NCBI GenBank assembly: GCA_028622995.1
Contig: JAJQJQ010000009.1
Coordinates: 2,604,001-2,668,000 of the forward strand
Direction of reading: 5' to 3'
Length of the DNA: 64,000 bases
Source of the DNA: Panagrolaimus kolymaensis
Taxonomy: Eukaryota; Nematoda; Chromadorea; Rhabditida; Panagrolaimidae
The notes under the pieces are model-generated. The model had not been told where the DNA came from, searched no databases, and saw only the letters and a program-made list of their open reading frames with translations. The first letter of the stretch is position 1. Every line of letters starts with the position of its first letter. Position numbers and translations under genes: made by a program. Positions 23,512 through 35,074 of this stretch are shown piece after piece.

Positions 23512-24068
23512 ATTAAATTTTAATTGATTTGGCTTTTAGACGGCTAATGAGATTAAATTTTTTTTATTGATTTCAATAAATTATTTTATATGTTACACTG
23601 AAACAAACAGCCGCAGCACCGTCTTCGATTTTTAACAGTAAAAAAATTTTTGGTCCGACAATTAGTTATATTTAAATTTTTTGCTTAAAATACCTTTTTT
23701 CAAACATGCTTTGTTTCAGAAAACAATAGAAAATTGGAAAAAAAAACTAAAAATTTTATTTTGTAATTGACCTTATAATTATTATTTTTTTCAATTTTCA
23801 CCAAAACATTTTTTTCATCAATAATCTTGCGAATATACGAGTTGCTTTTACATCTTATCTAATCAAGAATAAAACAAAATTTTTAATTTTTAACATTTTT
23901 AAAAAATTTTTTCAATATTAAATAGTTGGTAAAGAAGTTGGGTAATAACAATCGAAGACGGTGCTGCGGCTGTTTGTTTCAGTGTAACATATAAAATAAT
24001 TTATTGAAATCAATAAAAAAAATTTAATCTCATTAGCCGTCTAAAAGCCAAATCAATTAAAATTTAAT
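23512..24068. repeat. Inverted-repeat element (MITE-like) 5' of SLC6
   Basis: Arms of 118 bp at 23512-23629 and 23951-24068, mirror images in every part I compared, around a 321-bp AT-rich core. The inner ends read ACAGCCGCAGCACCGTCTTCGAT and its reverse complement. The outer ends (ATTAAATTTTAATTGATTT) are AT-rich, so the true boundary and any target duplication are unclear. It begins about 200 bp 5' of the SLC6 start codon, so it could affect that promoter. Confidence 0.75.
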
Positions 24069-24157
24069 CTCTTCAACCGTCTAAAAGTTTTTTCCTGAAC
24101 AGCCTTTTGTTTTTTTACATAGTAATCTTGTGCACTAATCTCTTGAGCCGTCTGCAA
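24023..24157 (+). repeat. Three copies of a TAATCTC..AGCCGTCT motif
   Basis: Copies at 24023-24046, 24064-24087 and 24135-24157 share TAATCTCNTNANCCGTCT. The first lies in the right arm of the inverted repeat (and is mirrored in the left arm), the other two just outside it. They suggest the element extends beyond the perfect arms or inserted next to a related older copy. Confidence 0.6.
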
Positions 24158-25199
24158 CAATAATTACTAGAAACTCCGCTGCCTCCGGTCGGCGATCTTA
24201 CTTGTTTTATTGAAAAATACAAAATTGCCACTCGTATTAATGCCTATGTTTTAATAATTACTTTTCCAAAAAGTTATTGTATTGACTTTTATAAAAATTA
24301 AAACTTTTCCCGAACAATCTTATCACTCGTGTCTATTTTAATCACTTAATTTTCAATAATGAGATCCTAAAAATTGAAACATGTGTAAGCCTTTAAAACT
24401 TTTTTTTTGCACGAATCAAAATAAACAATGAACTGAACCATTAAAAAAAAATTTATACCAGCTTGTGAAAAATTCGCAAAAAGTTAAGGTTATAGTCATC
24501 GAGCAAGCTTACAATAGTTAAATCACTTAATTTGCGCAGCAAGCAAACCCATGTTTTGCTGATTTTTTATGTATATGAAAATTACCCAAATCATTTCATC
24601 GCGCTTGGAAAACAAAATATAGTTTCATTCTAATTTATGCAAATTTTTTAGGTGAATTTCCTATTTTAATATAAAAGATTTCAAGATAAGATACAAAAAA
24701 ACAGAGAGAAAAAGAATAATAATATGTATGGGAAAAAGCGAAGCCTAGTAGCCCTGGGACTGCGACCAAAAGTAATCGAAAACGAACGAACAATAAAAAT
24801 TAATAAGAAGGAAATATTCAAGTTACTTTTCGATTAAACTCACCGAAAATAATAAAAAAAGTTCCCTATGTTTATTCTTTTCATAAACTAAACGTCAGCG
24901 TACTTTTAATTAAATTTTGCGTTTAGAATACCTAAAAGTTTTGTATGCTAATCCAATTAAATTTAGAAAAAAAAATATACGATCCAAAAGCTTAGTTAAA
25001 AAAAATTTCATTGAAAATCGTTAAAAATAATTTCGCTTTAATTTCATAATAAAGAAACTTAATATTCATAAAAAAAGTAAAATTTGTGAATATTTTATTA
25101 AAAATTTGCATATTTTCTAATGAAAACATTATTAAAAATCATAAAAAATTATTTGGATATAATTGTCTCAATTCAATTAAAACAATTTATTAAAAAAAA
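24158..25199. other. Intergenic, AT-rich
   Basis: No gene seen. The part just after the inverted-repeat element has a short GC-richer stretch (CTCCGCTGCCTCCGGTCGGC near 24175), otherwise A/T runs. Confidence 0.5.
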
Positions 25200-25268
25200 T
25201 TGTGGGGATTCGAACCTATGACAGAAATATCCAAACATCACCGCCTTCAACGCCTACGCCACACAGCA
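25200..25268 (-). pseudogene. tRNA-like Pol III relic (SINE head or tRNA pseudogene)
   Basis: On the minus strand this holds an A-box-like TGGCGTAGGCGTTGAAGGC and a near-perfect B box GGTTCGAATCC about 35 bases later, followed by CCCCACAA and a run of eight T, a Pol III stop. The acceptor stem does not pair and the T stem has only two good pairs, so it is not a working tRNA. A tRNA-derived SINE head or a decayed tRNA gene fits. No repeat copy was found elsewhere in the window. Confidence 0.6.
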
Positions 25269-25645
25269 AATGTATAACAAGGAACTTTAGCCAATGATAT
25301 TTTTACTCTAAATCAAAATATTTAAATTTCCATAGCGGCATACATCTATTTTTATGTGATGTTTTTTAAAGTTAGCTTACTCATAGAGGTAATTGAGGGT
25401 GGAGAAAACGATTTTTATAGCCAGAATATGCGTTAACTTTGCTGCAACGCTCAGCGGGACATTGTGAACTTTTAAAATGTTGTGATTAAGCACTTTTTTT
25501 CTATACTTCCTTCTATTTTTTTTAAAAATTCGTCAATGCGACGAAAAATTGACCCTAAAGAGCCCTCTAATATCAACATAATTACACGAAATAAAAAAAA
25601 TCATAAATTTCGGTTAGCAGATCGGGCGTTCTCATTGCTAAAACA

Positions 25646-25676
25646 GCCGCACCCCTCGCTTCGCTCGGGGTGCGGC
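25646..25676. repeat. GC-rich hairpin
   Basis: Perfect 10-bp arms GCCGCACCCC and GGGGTGCGGC around an 11-base loop TCGCTTCGCTC. It stands out sharply in very AT-rich surroundings. Such palindromes can be mobile (palindromic GC-rich repeats) or structural. Function unknown. Confidence 0.7.
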
Positions 25677-28600
25677 GGGATAAAAACAATAAGCAAAAGC
25701 CTTCCATTTTTTTTTTGTTGGCGGTGGTCGTTTAAAAAACATAACATCTTCCTCCTCCAAAAAAAATGTAATCACAAAATTATTATTAAAAAATTGCGTC
25801 ATTATTTTTCATTATTATTAGTAAATAAATGAAACAAAACAAAAAAGTAAAAAGAAAAGAAAATCATGCGCTTCACCTAAAAATAAAAATAAAAACTTCT
25901 ATATTTTTTTATTTGCCTTCGAAATTTAAGAATAAAAAAATTTAAAGAAAAAAAATAGTGCCCTCATGTTAGTTGTTGGTTGGTTGTTGGAACACTTCAG
26001 GACTTCGTCTTCATGAAAGAAAAAAAAATAGAGGGAAGAGAACATAACTTTTTTTTTATATTTAAGCATGGAAAAAAATTGGCGAAAAAATAAACGTGAA
26101 TCTGTCACGCGGCGGCAATAGAAAAAGCGGCGGCGACAAGGCGGCAAGAAAAAAATGTCTTCCTATGTTTTTTTGCCGTCGTCGGCCACATCATTTTTTC
26201 CTATTTTTGCTTGAAAGTAAGGAGTAGTAACAACTAACTACTGCTTCACTCTTCACGACGCCGGGTGGCATACATACATACTCGTTTTCGCATGCAAGCT
26301 AGCTATGTAAAAAAAAAATAGTATTTTTTCTTCCTTACTTTTTTAGAGAAAAGCTTGTAAGAATTTGTCGAAAAGAAGAAATTTGCCCTAGGGCAAGAGG
26401 ACACAAAAAAAAAATAAGAAAGCGATTGAGTTTGAACACCTGACAAAAGATTGAGAAAAAATGTAGGTAAAAGCAAGAAAAAATAAAAATCAGCTTTTGT
26501 GAGAAACTAAAATATTTGTTATCATTTTTTAGAGGACTTGCATGCCAATGGTTTGTTAAAAAAGAATATGAGAGACAAAAAAACTCATTTGCCAAATATT
26601 TTTTTCATCATTTTTCTGTTCTTATGACGTATTCTTAAAAGCACGTTGTGTCACATAAAAATATTGCAATTGCCGAATAGCTTCTCAAAGAAAAAATATT
26701 GATGAAGACGGTGATTTGAAAATTTTGAGAGCAATCTTTCGTGCAAAAAAAAAAAAATAAAAAAAGTACGTAGCTTGTAAGAAAAAAAAGTTTACATAAA
26801 GTTTTAATTTTAAAAAGACCGAAAAAACAAGAGAATCAAGCAATCACAAAAATGCGTCATGGAAGAAAGAAAGGCAATGAAGAAATACAAAATTTTCGAG
26901 CGAAATGATTCAACCAAATTTGAATTAATTACAATTCCAATTTTTTAATTCATTTAATACTATACTATTTATAGCATGAATGAAAAGATAATGTGTTAAT
27001 AAATGACTTATTATCGGTCAATAAACTCAAGCACCAGAAAAGAGAAAATTAATTTATTAAAAAAGGAAGACATTTATTTAGCTCAAAATTATAGCAGACT
27101 TTTTTTCTTATTAAAATTGACATCACCGTTGAGTGTTAAGATGTTAGTATTAAATGATTAAATAACAAATAGGTCATTTTTCCATCCACGGAAAAAAAGA
27201 TAACTATGCATACATTTAAAATATGGTAAGCGGGTTATATAATTTCATATAATTATAGATAAGTTATCAAAAACTTTTCAAAATCAAAAGATATTTGGAA
27301 TATTATATTATTTGGTTTAAAACCAACAAGGTTTTTTGGCGGTTTAATTCCGAATAAACCATCTAAAAACGAATGTAAATTAAAGAACTTTTTTATTAAA
27401 ATAAAAACGTTACAATTCAAACTTACTGTAAATTTTGGTTCAAAAAAAACTCATTTGTAACACTTTTTTTTTATTGTTTTGCTACTCTTAGAACCTATGT
27501 AGTCTTTTGGAAAATCAGAGCGCGAGCAAATAAATTTTGAAGTCAGAAAAAAAGAAAGGTTAATTTTGAAACAAAAAACGATAACTTTTTTCTTTTTTGA
27601 AAAATTTCTTAATAAAGTAACTAAGTAAAAAGCTTATTTCGGGCCAACTGAAAAAAAAAATGTTCGAAAAAAAGGTTGCGCATCATTCATTTTTTTCCTT
27701 TTCTTTGAGACACCCGATTGGCGCCCGAAGAAAAAGAAAAAAAGAAGGAAAGGAAGGAGACTTATTTCGCCCGATCGCAATAAATATGTAGCAAAAAAAA
27801 AGAAGCAGTAAGCATAAAGAAACTAGAAATCAAAGGAAAAAAAATAAAGGGCGGAGCATTTCTCTCTCTCTTGATCCCTCTATTTTTTTTTGAACCCCAA
27901 AGACAAACACCAAAGATTGAAACGGTGGCGGCGGCTTGGCAGTGTTATTTGTCTTATTTGCTGCCATCAGATCAGAATCATCCTTCGCCTTTAGCTTTTT
28001 TTTCTTCATTCTTTTAGTCTTTTTTTTGTTTCCCATACAAATTTTCTAACTAACTTTTTTTCTTCTTTTTTTTTCTTATGCAAAGACTCTTCGCTTGCTT
28101 TTTAGCTTGCTGCTTACGTGCCTATGTATTTTACGCGCAATATATAAAGGTGGAGCTTAAATAACGATAACATACGAGGAGAGAAGTATAGAGGGGGAAA
28201 AGAGAATAAGAAGACAAAGGGCAGAAGCCGTCGTCTCGTCGATTGAAGCAAAAAAAATAAAAAATAAAGAAGAATGGGAAGTGGCGGCCAGCGTCAAGCC
28301 CGGGAAGCAGCAGCAAGAGAATGTTACAGCTGCGGTTGTTGTTGCCGTCATAAACACTGGGCTGGTCTCTATACGCGTACAACGTCGATCATAAACGAAT
28401 TGGGGATGGGCTCTTTTTTCTCTTTTTTCGTAATTTTCTTTCTTTGCTTCAAGAAGACAACAGACACTCGTTTGCTTGCCTTTTAGCTTGCAGCAGTATA
28501 TTTAAAACCATTACATTTAGAAAAAGAGAGTACATACATTTCTTTGTGTACTCAGAGTAGTAATTCTCGTTGCGGCGCTAGAAAATAAAAGAATGAAGGC

Positions 28601-31600
28601 AAACGAATTTTTTTAGGCCCCAAAAAATGCAAAACAAATGCATCCCGCAAAGAAGAGGCTTGGAAAAAGAAAAAAAACATAAGAAAAAAATATGGCATTC
28701 AGAGACGACAACAGAGACTGGAAAAAAAGTATTGAGAATCAGTGTTTTATGATGAACAACAACAAAAATAAGGAGAATAGACAACACACAGAATAAGAAA
28801 AAAAATGTTGACTAAAGTTTCTAGAGAACCATATTATTGCCGATGGGAAAAATACATATATTTTGAGCTTTTTAAAGACCAAGAAAAAGCTGTATGTATT
28901 TAAATAAAAAACTATTGAAAAAATGAAATCTATTTGGTATTTAAAAAAAAACAGAAACAGAAAAAAAGAAACTTTGAACAATCATAGGTCTGTCTTAATT
29001 CAGTTTAGACAAAACTATTTATTTTATTTTCTGGCCCGAATTGAAATTGAAATAAAGAAAAAAAAATCATGAAAAAAATTTAAAAAAACAAAACAAAGTC
29101 TCTCTTTTTATTTTTCTGCGCGCTTCAAAAAAAAAATAAATAAAAAATAAAATAAAGTCATCATTTGCCAAAGCCATCTGGTGTTCAATATTTTGAAATA
29201 GAAAAGGTTTACAACTCAAAATGAATTTCTGAAGAAGAAAAAAATGAATGCTTAGTTGTCGTTGAGCAACAAGAAGAACAACAAACAAAAAAATGGATGC
29301 AAATGTGCTTTCGCAAAAAAAAATTGATGCCACCCTCACTCATTCGTTTTTTAGCTAACTCAAAATAAAAAATAAATAAAAAATAGAAGAAAAACAGAGA
29401 GAATCGTTGACAACGGCATTTTTTAATACTTTTTTTTCTGATGAAAAACTTCGATAAAAAAAAAATAGAGCAGAAATAAAAGAAAGAAAGCTAATTCAAA
29501 AGCTAACACAAAGAAAAAAGCTTGCAGCAGCGAACAGCGAGAAGCGGAAGCTAAAAAAAAGAAAGAATAGTTTTTAAAAGACAAAAAAGGAAGTGATTTT
29601 TATTTAATATTTTTGTTTTTAGATATTAGATATGAGTGACCATCAAAAAGAGAGTCAATGGCCAAAAAAGAAAAGAGAATTAAAAAGAAAAATATTTATT
29701 TTTGCAAAGAATAAAATCCTTTAATTTTTTCATTATTTTTCGAAGTCATAGAATAGAAGTTATTTTAAAACTCAAAGTCAAAATTATGAAGGAGTTAACA
29801 AACAATAAATAATAAAGGTAAAAATGTAATAATCATGTTGTTATGAAATTTTTTGAAACTTCAGACACGACAAACAACAAACTTCTTATTTTTTGTTTTT
29901 TGCAACAAAAAAAAATGTGACAAAAAAAACATAATGATTTTTAGAAGCAAGCAACAACAAAAACAGAAAACAAAAAATTATGTGTGAGAAAGAACATAAA
30001 TATTTCAAAACATGGAAACCGCGCGAAAAAAAAAACAATAAAATAAAATGCGTCCCGCGTCCCAAGCAAAAAGAAGCTTATTTTTTGCTTTCAAAAAACG
30101 AAAAAATCCACCGTTGTTTTTTTTCTGCTTCTTTCTTTTTTTTGATGTTTCATTTTTTCTTGCGTTCATTTAAGCTTAAAGGTTATATATTTCCTTTTTT
30201 CCTTCGCTTTGCTTTTTGGAAGCAAGCTTGCTTCTGTGTTTTTTTGAAGCTTAAAAAAGTTTTAAATAAGATTAAAAAATAAAAGAATGAGAGTTTTGTT
30301 TTTAATTGCGCCGGAAACTTTACTTTTTCCTGAGATAAAACAACGAAGCACCATGAGAAGAGAAAAAAACTTTTATGGGGTGAATTTAAAAACCTTAAAA
30401 GAAGAATATTGATAAAAGTTGTTATGCTCGGAAAATTTTTTGCATTATTTCAACACAAGCAATCTAAACCATTAAAAAACAGCAGCAATAAAAAAAATAT
30501 ATTCAATTTTCACACATTTTTTCCATCTCGAATTTAACTCTTCTTTTTTTTAAAACAATTATAAAAAAGCAGTTTTGGATTATATTTACCCAAATAAGCA
30601 GCTCAGTTCGTTTGTTTTTTTCTCTCAACCAGGAGTGCGGAATTAAAGCTTGAGAACTGAGCTCTTTCAAAAAAAAATATTTAATAGGTAAAGGAATTAT
30701 TTTTTGTTAGGATGAAGCGGAATCAAACCCCACCCATAGACTGAATGAAAATAAAAAAAGCCTCACGTGGAGGAATTTGTTTTGTTTTGTTGTCTCTTTG
30801 CCAGCAGCCAAAACAGCAGCAGATGCTTAATTCTTTCTTGGAAGTCAAAAGGTAAAAAAAAAGTGAACAAAGAAAAAAAACAAAGGAAGAAGTTCTTTTT
30901 TAAGCAGCTACCGTAGTTATTTGTTTACGTTAAGCTTCTTTCAACGTGAATGAAAAAAGAAGCATGGCTGTGATGATCGAAAAGAATAAAAAAAAACCAG
31001 ACGACTGATATTTAGACAAAAAAAGAAAGAGTAAATTAAAAAAATTCTATAAACCTTAAATTTTAAAACGTGACAGATCAAATCAAAAATTTTTATACTT
31101 TAATTTCTTATTTTTTTGCAACAAAATAAAAATAAATGGAAGCATTAAATTTAATTTTTAGTTAACAAGCTCAAAATAAAAACAACAACAAAAATATATA
31201 TACTGCAGGTGTTTAAAACATGCTTACTCACTCATTTACACACAAATGTCGTCGTCTTCTATTTTTTATTTTTCAAAAATCAGCTAAACCACAACAAAAA
31301 AAAGCATAAATACTAAGACTATTTTTTATCGTCTCCAGGGAAAAAAATGACGCTTTTTTTACGTAGTTATTTTTGAACATTAACCATAAGTAGTAATCAT
31401 ATTTTTTATTTTCACCTTTTTGTACTTTATATAGCTACCAATTGGAATCTTAAAAAAATGACGCAATAACTTATCAACAAAAATAGCAATGCATAAAAGT
31501 TTCAGATTACCGCTTGAAATTATAGTTTCAGGTGACTCAAAATAAATTTACTTTTCATTTTGCATTTTTTTCCTTTTTATTACCTTTTTTCTCCTACGCT

Positions 31601-32046
31601 AACAAATGACCAAACAAAGCAAAAGCACGAGATACAATTTTTAAAAAAATTCCTTCAGACAATAATTTACTATGGCGCCCGGAAGCTAATTTTCCAGCAT
31701 ATTTTGCTTTTGTATAACTTCATGGGAAAAAAGCTGTTAAAATATTTTTTGCAATAAATAATAGTCTCTTTTCTGTTTACGAAAGCAAAAAAGCATCGTC
31801 GTCGGATTCGAAATAAAATAAGAAAAAAATTTATTTTGTTTTTATTTTTCTTGAAGTGAGCGAATGAACGATAAAATATGCTTTAAAGCCTTTCTCGAGA
31901 TCCGATCTTTTTTAATAAATCAAAATAAACAGTTTTTTTTACTTTATTCAAAAAAAACATTAACAGACAAAAGCGTTATAAGAATTTAAAAAAACAAAAA
32001 ATGTTAAAAGTATCAAAGATCATAAATAATTTTTAAAAAAAATAGG
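25677..32046. other. Long gene-poor region
   Basis: About 6.4 kb without a convincing exon. It consists of A- and T-rich simple sequence broken by short GC-richer patches with CGG or CGTC repeats (26100-26170, 27920-27960, 28200-28400). A TATATAAAGG string at about 28140 near one such patch could be a promoter, but no transcript can be assigned. The listed open frames are Lys- or Phe-rich translations of low-complexity DNA. Nothing else recognised. Confidence 0.5.
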
Positions 32047-35000
32047 TTAGCACAAATACCGTAAATATGGTTCCAGTTTTGGATGAGTTTTAATTAAAAC
32101 GCAATAATTATATGGCATTATAGCATTGGATGGAAGAGGATAAGAAATAAATTCCTCAATAAAAGTTGCAGCCAAATCAACGATTTCCATTTCATCCAAA
32201 CTTTTTCGATCGATGTTTTTTCGTTTTGAAAGTTCATTTTTTAATTCTTCAACTATTTCTTGAACGGGCCGAACTTGATCTAATGTTGCATTTTGATACC
32301 ATTGATTATATTCATATCTTTTTTCATTAGTTTCAAAACATTTTGCTCGATAAACTACAGTTATTCGAAGGTCATCGGTTTTGTAACTTAAGAATTAAAT
32401 TTAAAATTAAGTTTAAATTTTAATGAAAACTTTTTTTGTTGCGCAATAATTATTTTCAAATTTCTTTATGAAAAAATGCAAAGAAAAAACTAAAGAGATT
32501 ATCAGCTTATACCTTGGCGCCGCGGCTGCTACAAGGTTTGTTTTCAACCGACGGAAATTAAAAAAAAGTAAAGTAAAGTTTTTGATTCCAAAAAATGTTC
32601 CGTTGCAAACTGATTAGTTTTTTTACTCCTGCGCAGTCGTAGTCGTTAAACACACACATTTAAAGTTCTATTTTCATAGAACAAAAAAAAAATCAGAAGA
32701 TGCAGAAAAAAAGTTTTTAGCATTAAGTTGTCGTTGTTGCTTGTTGCTGCTTCCAAATGAGCTTATCTTTTTTTTAAAACTTTTTTCTTCTTTGTTTTAT
32801 GTCATTAAATTTCTTCATTCATTCTAAAAACTTTGCTACTAATTCTTTTTTGTTTTGTTTTATTTATGTCTTTTCTCACGTGGTTTCTTTCTTCTTTTTT
32901 TTGTTTCTGTTTTTACCACCCTCAAATACCGACGACAACGAAAATGAAATCGTTCGCTGTATTTGTTTAAGCTTCTTTTTTCACTTAATGTTTTTTTATT
33001 TTTTTCGAAAATTAAAAAAAGCACAAGCTTCTTGCTTTTTTAGTTTTTAGTGTCCTGGAAAAAAAAGTGGAGAAAACGAATAAGCACAACAAAGCCTATG
33101 GCGTCATTATGATTTTGAAAAGTTGGGGGATTTGCCAAGGTCCATAAAGAAAAAAAAATACTGTCACGTTGCCTCCGCCGCCAAAAGTTAAAAAGTCATA
33201 AACGTGAAACACAGCTTTTCTTTCATATTTTTTTCATTTATTATTTTTTGTGGACCGCAAAAAGAAAAATTTATTTCATAGTTGGTTTTTTAAAAGTTAA
33301 TTCTTCCACACTTTTTAACCCCAACCAACCAAACTCCTTAAAGAAATAAAGAGAAAAGAAAAATGTCAAAAGACTAAAAAACTTTTTTTGTTGCCAAATC
33401 ATCATGCAGAGAGAAAGAAAAAAATATAAAGAAAATCTTTAAAAGCAAAAAAGCATACCTTTTGAAAATTAAAATTGTAAAAAAAAATGTTGTTCAAAAC
33501 ATTAAATAAAAAAAAGCTTTCAAAGAGATTTTTTAGAATCAAAGTCTGCCTTAGTTTTTTTCCTTTTATTTTTTTTATGTAAAAACAAAAACGGGGATTT
33601 TTTTGCATTAAAAAAATCAAAACAAAACATTTTTTTTTTGCTTTAAAGATCAGAAAAAGGTAGCAAAAAATACTTACGTTTTGATTTCTTTATCATCGGA
33701 GGTTACGATCCAAGTTTCATCTCCAATATATTCCAAAACATTAAAAGCATTTTTAGGTAAACTTGGAGGTCGTATTTTTGGTTTGTATATAGTTGCAGCA
33801 TGAATGGTTTTAGCTCCATCCATGATTGTTGCACTTCGTGGAAGAGGTTGAACATTAATGGGTTTTAAAGTGTTACTATAAAAAATAAATAATTGAAAGA
33901 AAAATAGATTATTCTGAAAACTGACTTTGGATAATATGCAAATTGACCGCCATTTGTGGTACTATTCCATTCATGAAGATTTATAACGACCTGCAAAAAC
34001 ATTTAACAATATAAAATCAAAATTTATTGGAAGAAAAGTTTCTAAAATAAAAAATTTAGTTAAACTTTGCCAAAAATTATTATTTTGGCAAATGAAAAGA
34101 AAAAAATAAATTTCGATAACAGAAAAGACGATTTAAAAAAAAATTTGTATAAATTTTCAAGAGTTTTTTTTAAAACTATGATAGTTGTTAGCCAAACTAT
34201 TGAAACGAGCATAGAAAATACAAATCCTTACCTGAACTTGATCAATAAATTTTTCTTTATATAATCCTGAACCAGTCATAGCAACTAATAACCAAACAGG
34301 ATATTGAAATCTTGAAGCATCTGTAAAATATGGAGCATCTAAGTGGATTGGAACAACTTGGCCAGGAACCTACAAACTCATAATTTAAATGGTTTCTCGA
34401 ATTTTAAAAAGCGTTTTTTTTTTTACTTGAATAATAATATGATATTGAAAAGGTTCTAAAATTTGTTTATTTTCAGGGCAAATTTGAAGGGCGTCATTTA
34501 AAAATTTTTTAGAAGTAAATATTTCTTTCATTGCTGGATAATCATTTAATTCAAAAATATATCTACCAAAACTTTGCATTCTTGATGCAAGAAGTTCATA
34601 TTTTTCTTTAAGTCCATCAATTCCGCCATATTTCATGTAATGATAGGCCACATCAAATCTTCCAGGAAATACACATTTAGTTCCATCTTTATTTGGAACC
34701 AAATAAGAACTCGGACATTCACCATTTTTAAGTCTATTCATTGCTTCGCCAATATGTTCATAAGTTCGATTATAATACTAAAAAAACACAGATAAAAATA
34801 ATTTAATTTAATCGTTTGGTTTTTAGATAAAATATATCAAAACAAAATTGAAACTTACAACGAGATCATTAGCATTGGTTGGAAAATTTTTCACTCCTTT
34901 TATAAGTTCCAATAATTCTTTATGAAGTTTTTCAGTAACAAAATTTTCATGAAATGCCATTGGATGTCCAAGTAAATGTTCAGGTATATTAGCTGTTTTC

Positions 35001-35074
35001 CATTTCCATTGAACCCCAGCGGAGATAATCAAAACTATAGTTAACCAAATTAATTTTATTTTATTACGATCCAT
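32047..35074 (-). CDS. Secretory-pathway 2OG-Fe(II) oxygenase-like protein
   Basis: Six exons on the minus strand (35074-34859, 34777-34427, 34369-34232, 33990-33926, 33875-33678, 32386-32047) join in phase to 435 residues. The N-terminus (MDRNKIK then LIWLTIVLIISAG) is a signal peptide or membrane anchor, so the protein should face the ER/Golgi lumen or the outside. The core has the iron-site pattern of 2-oxoglutarate oxygenases: H198 and D200 in PIHLDAPYF, a distal H282 in MDGAKTIHAATIY, and R330 in DDLRITVVYRA as a likely 2OG anchor. The first half (CVFPGRFDVAYHYMKYGG, then FGRYIFELNDYPA) and the Arg/Glu-rich C-terminus resemble no named enzyme that I can recall, so the substrate is unknown. 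Intron 5 is 1.29 kb and holds a small GC-rich patch at about 32515. The start is the first ATG of the open frame. Confidence 0.82.
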
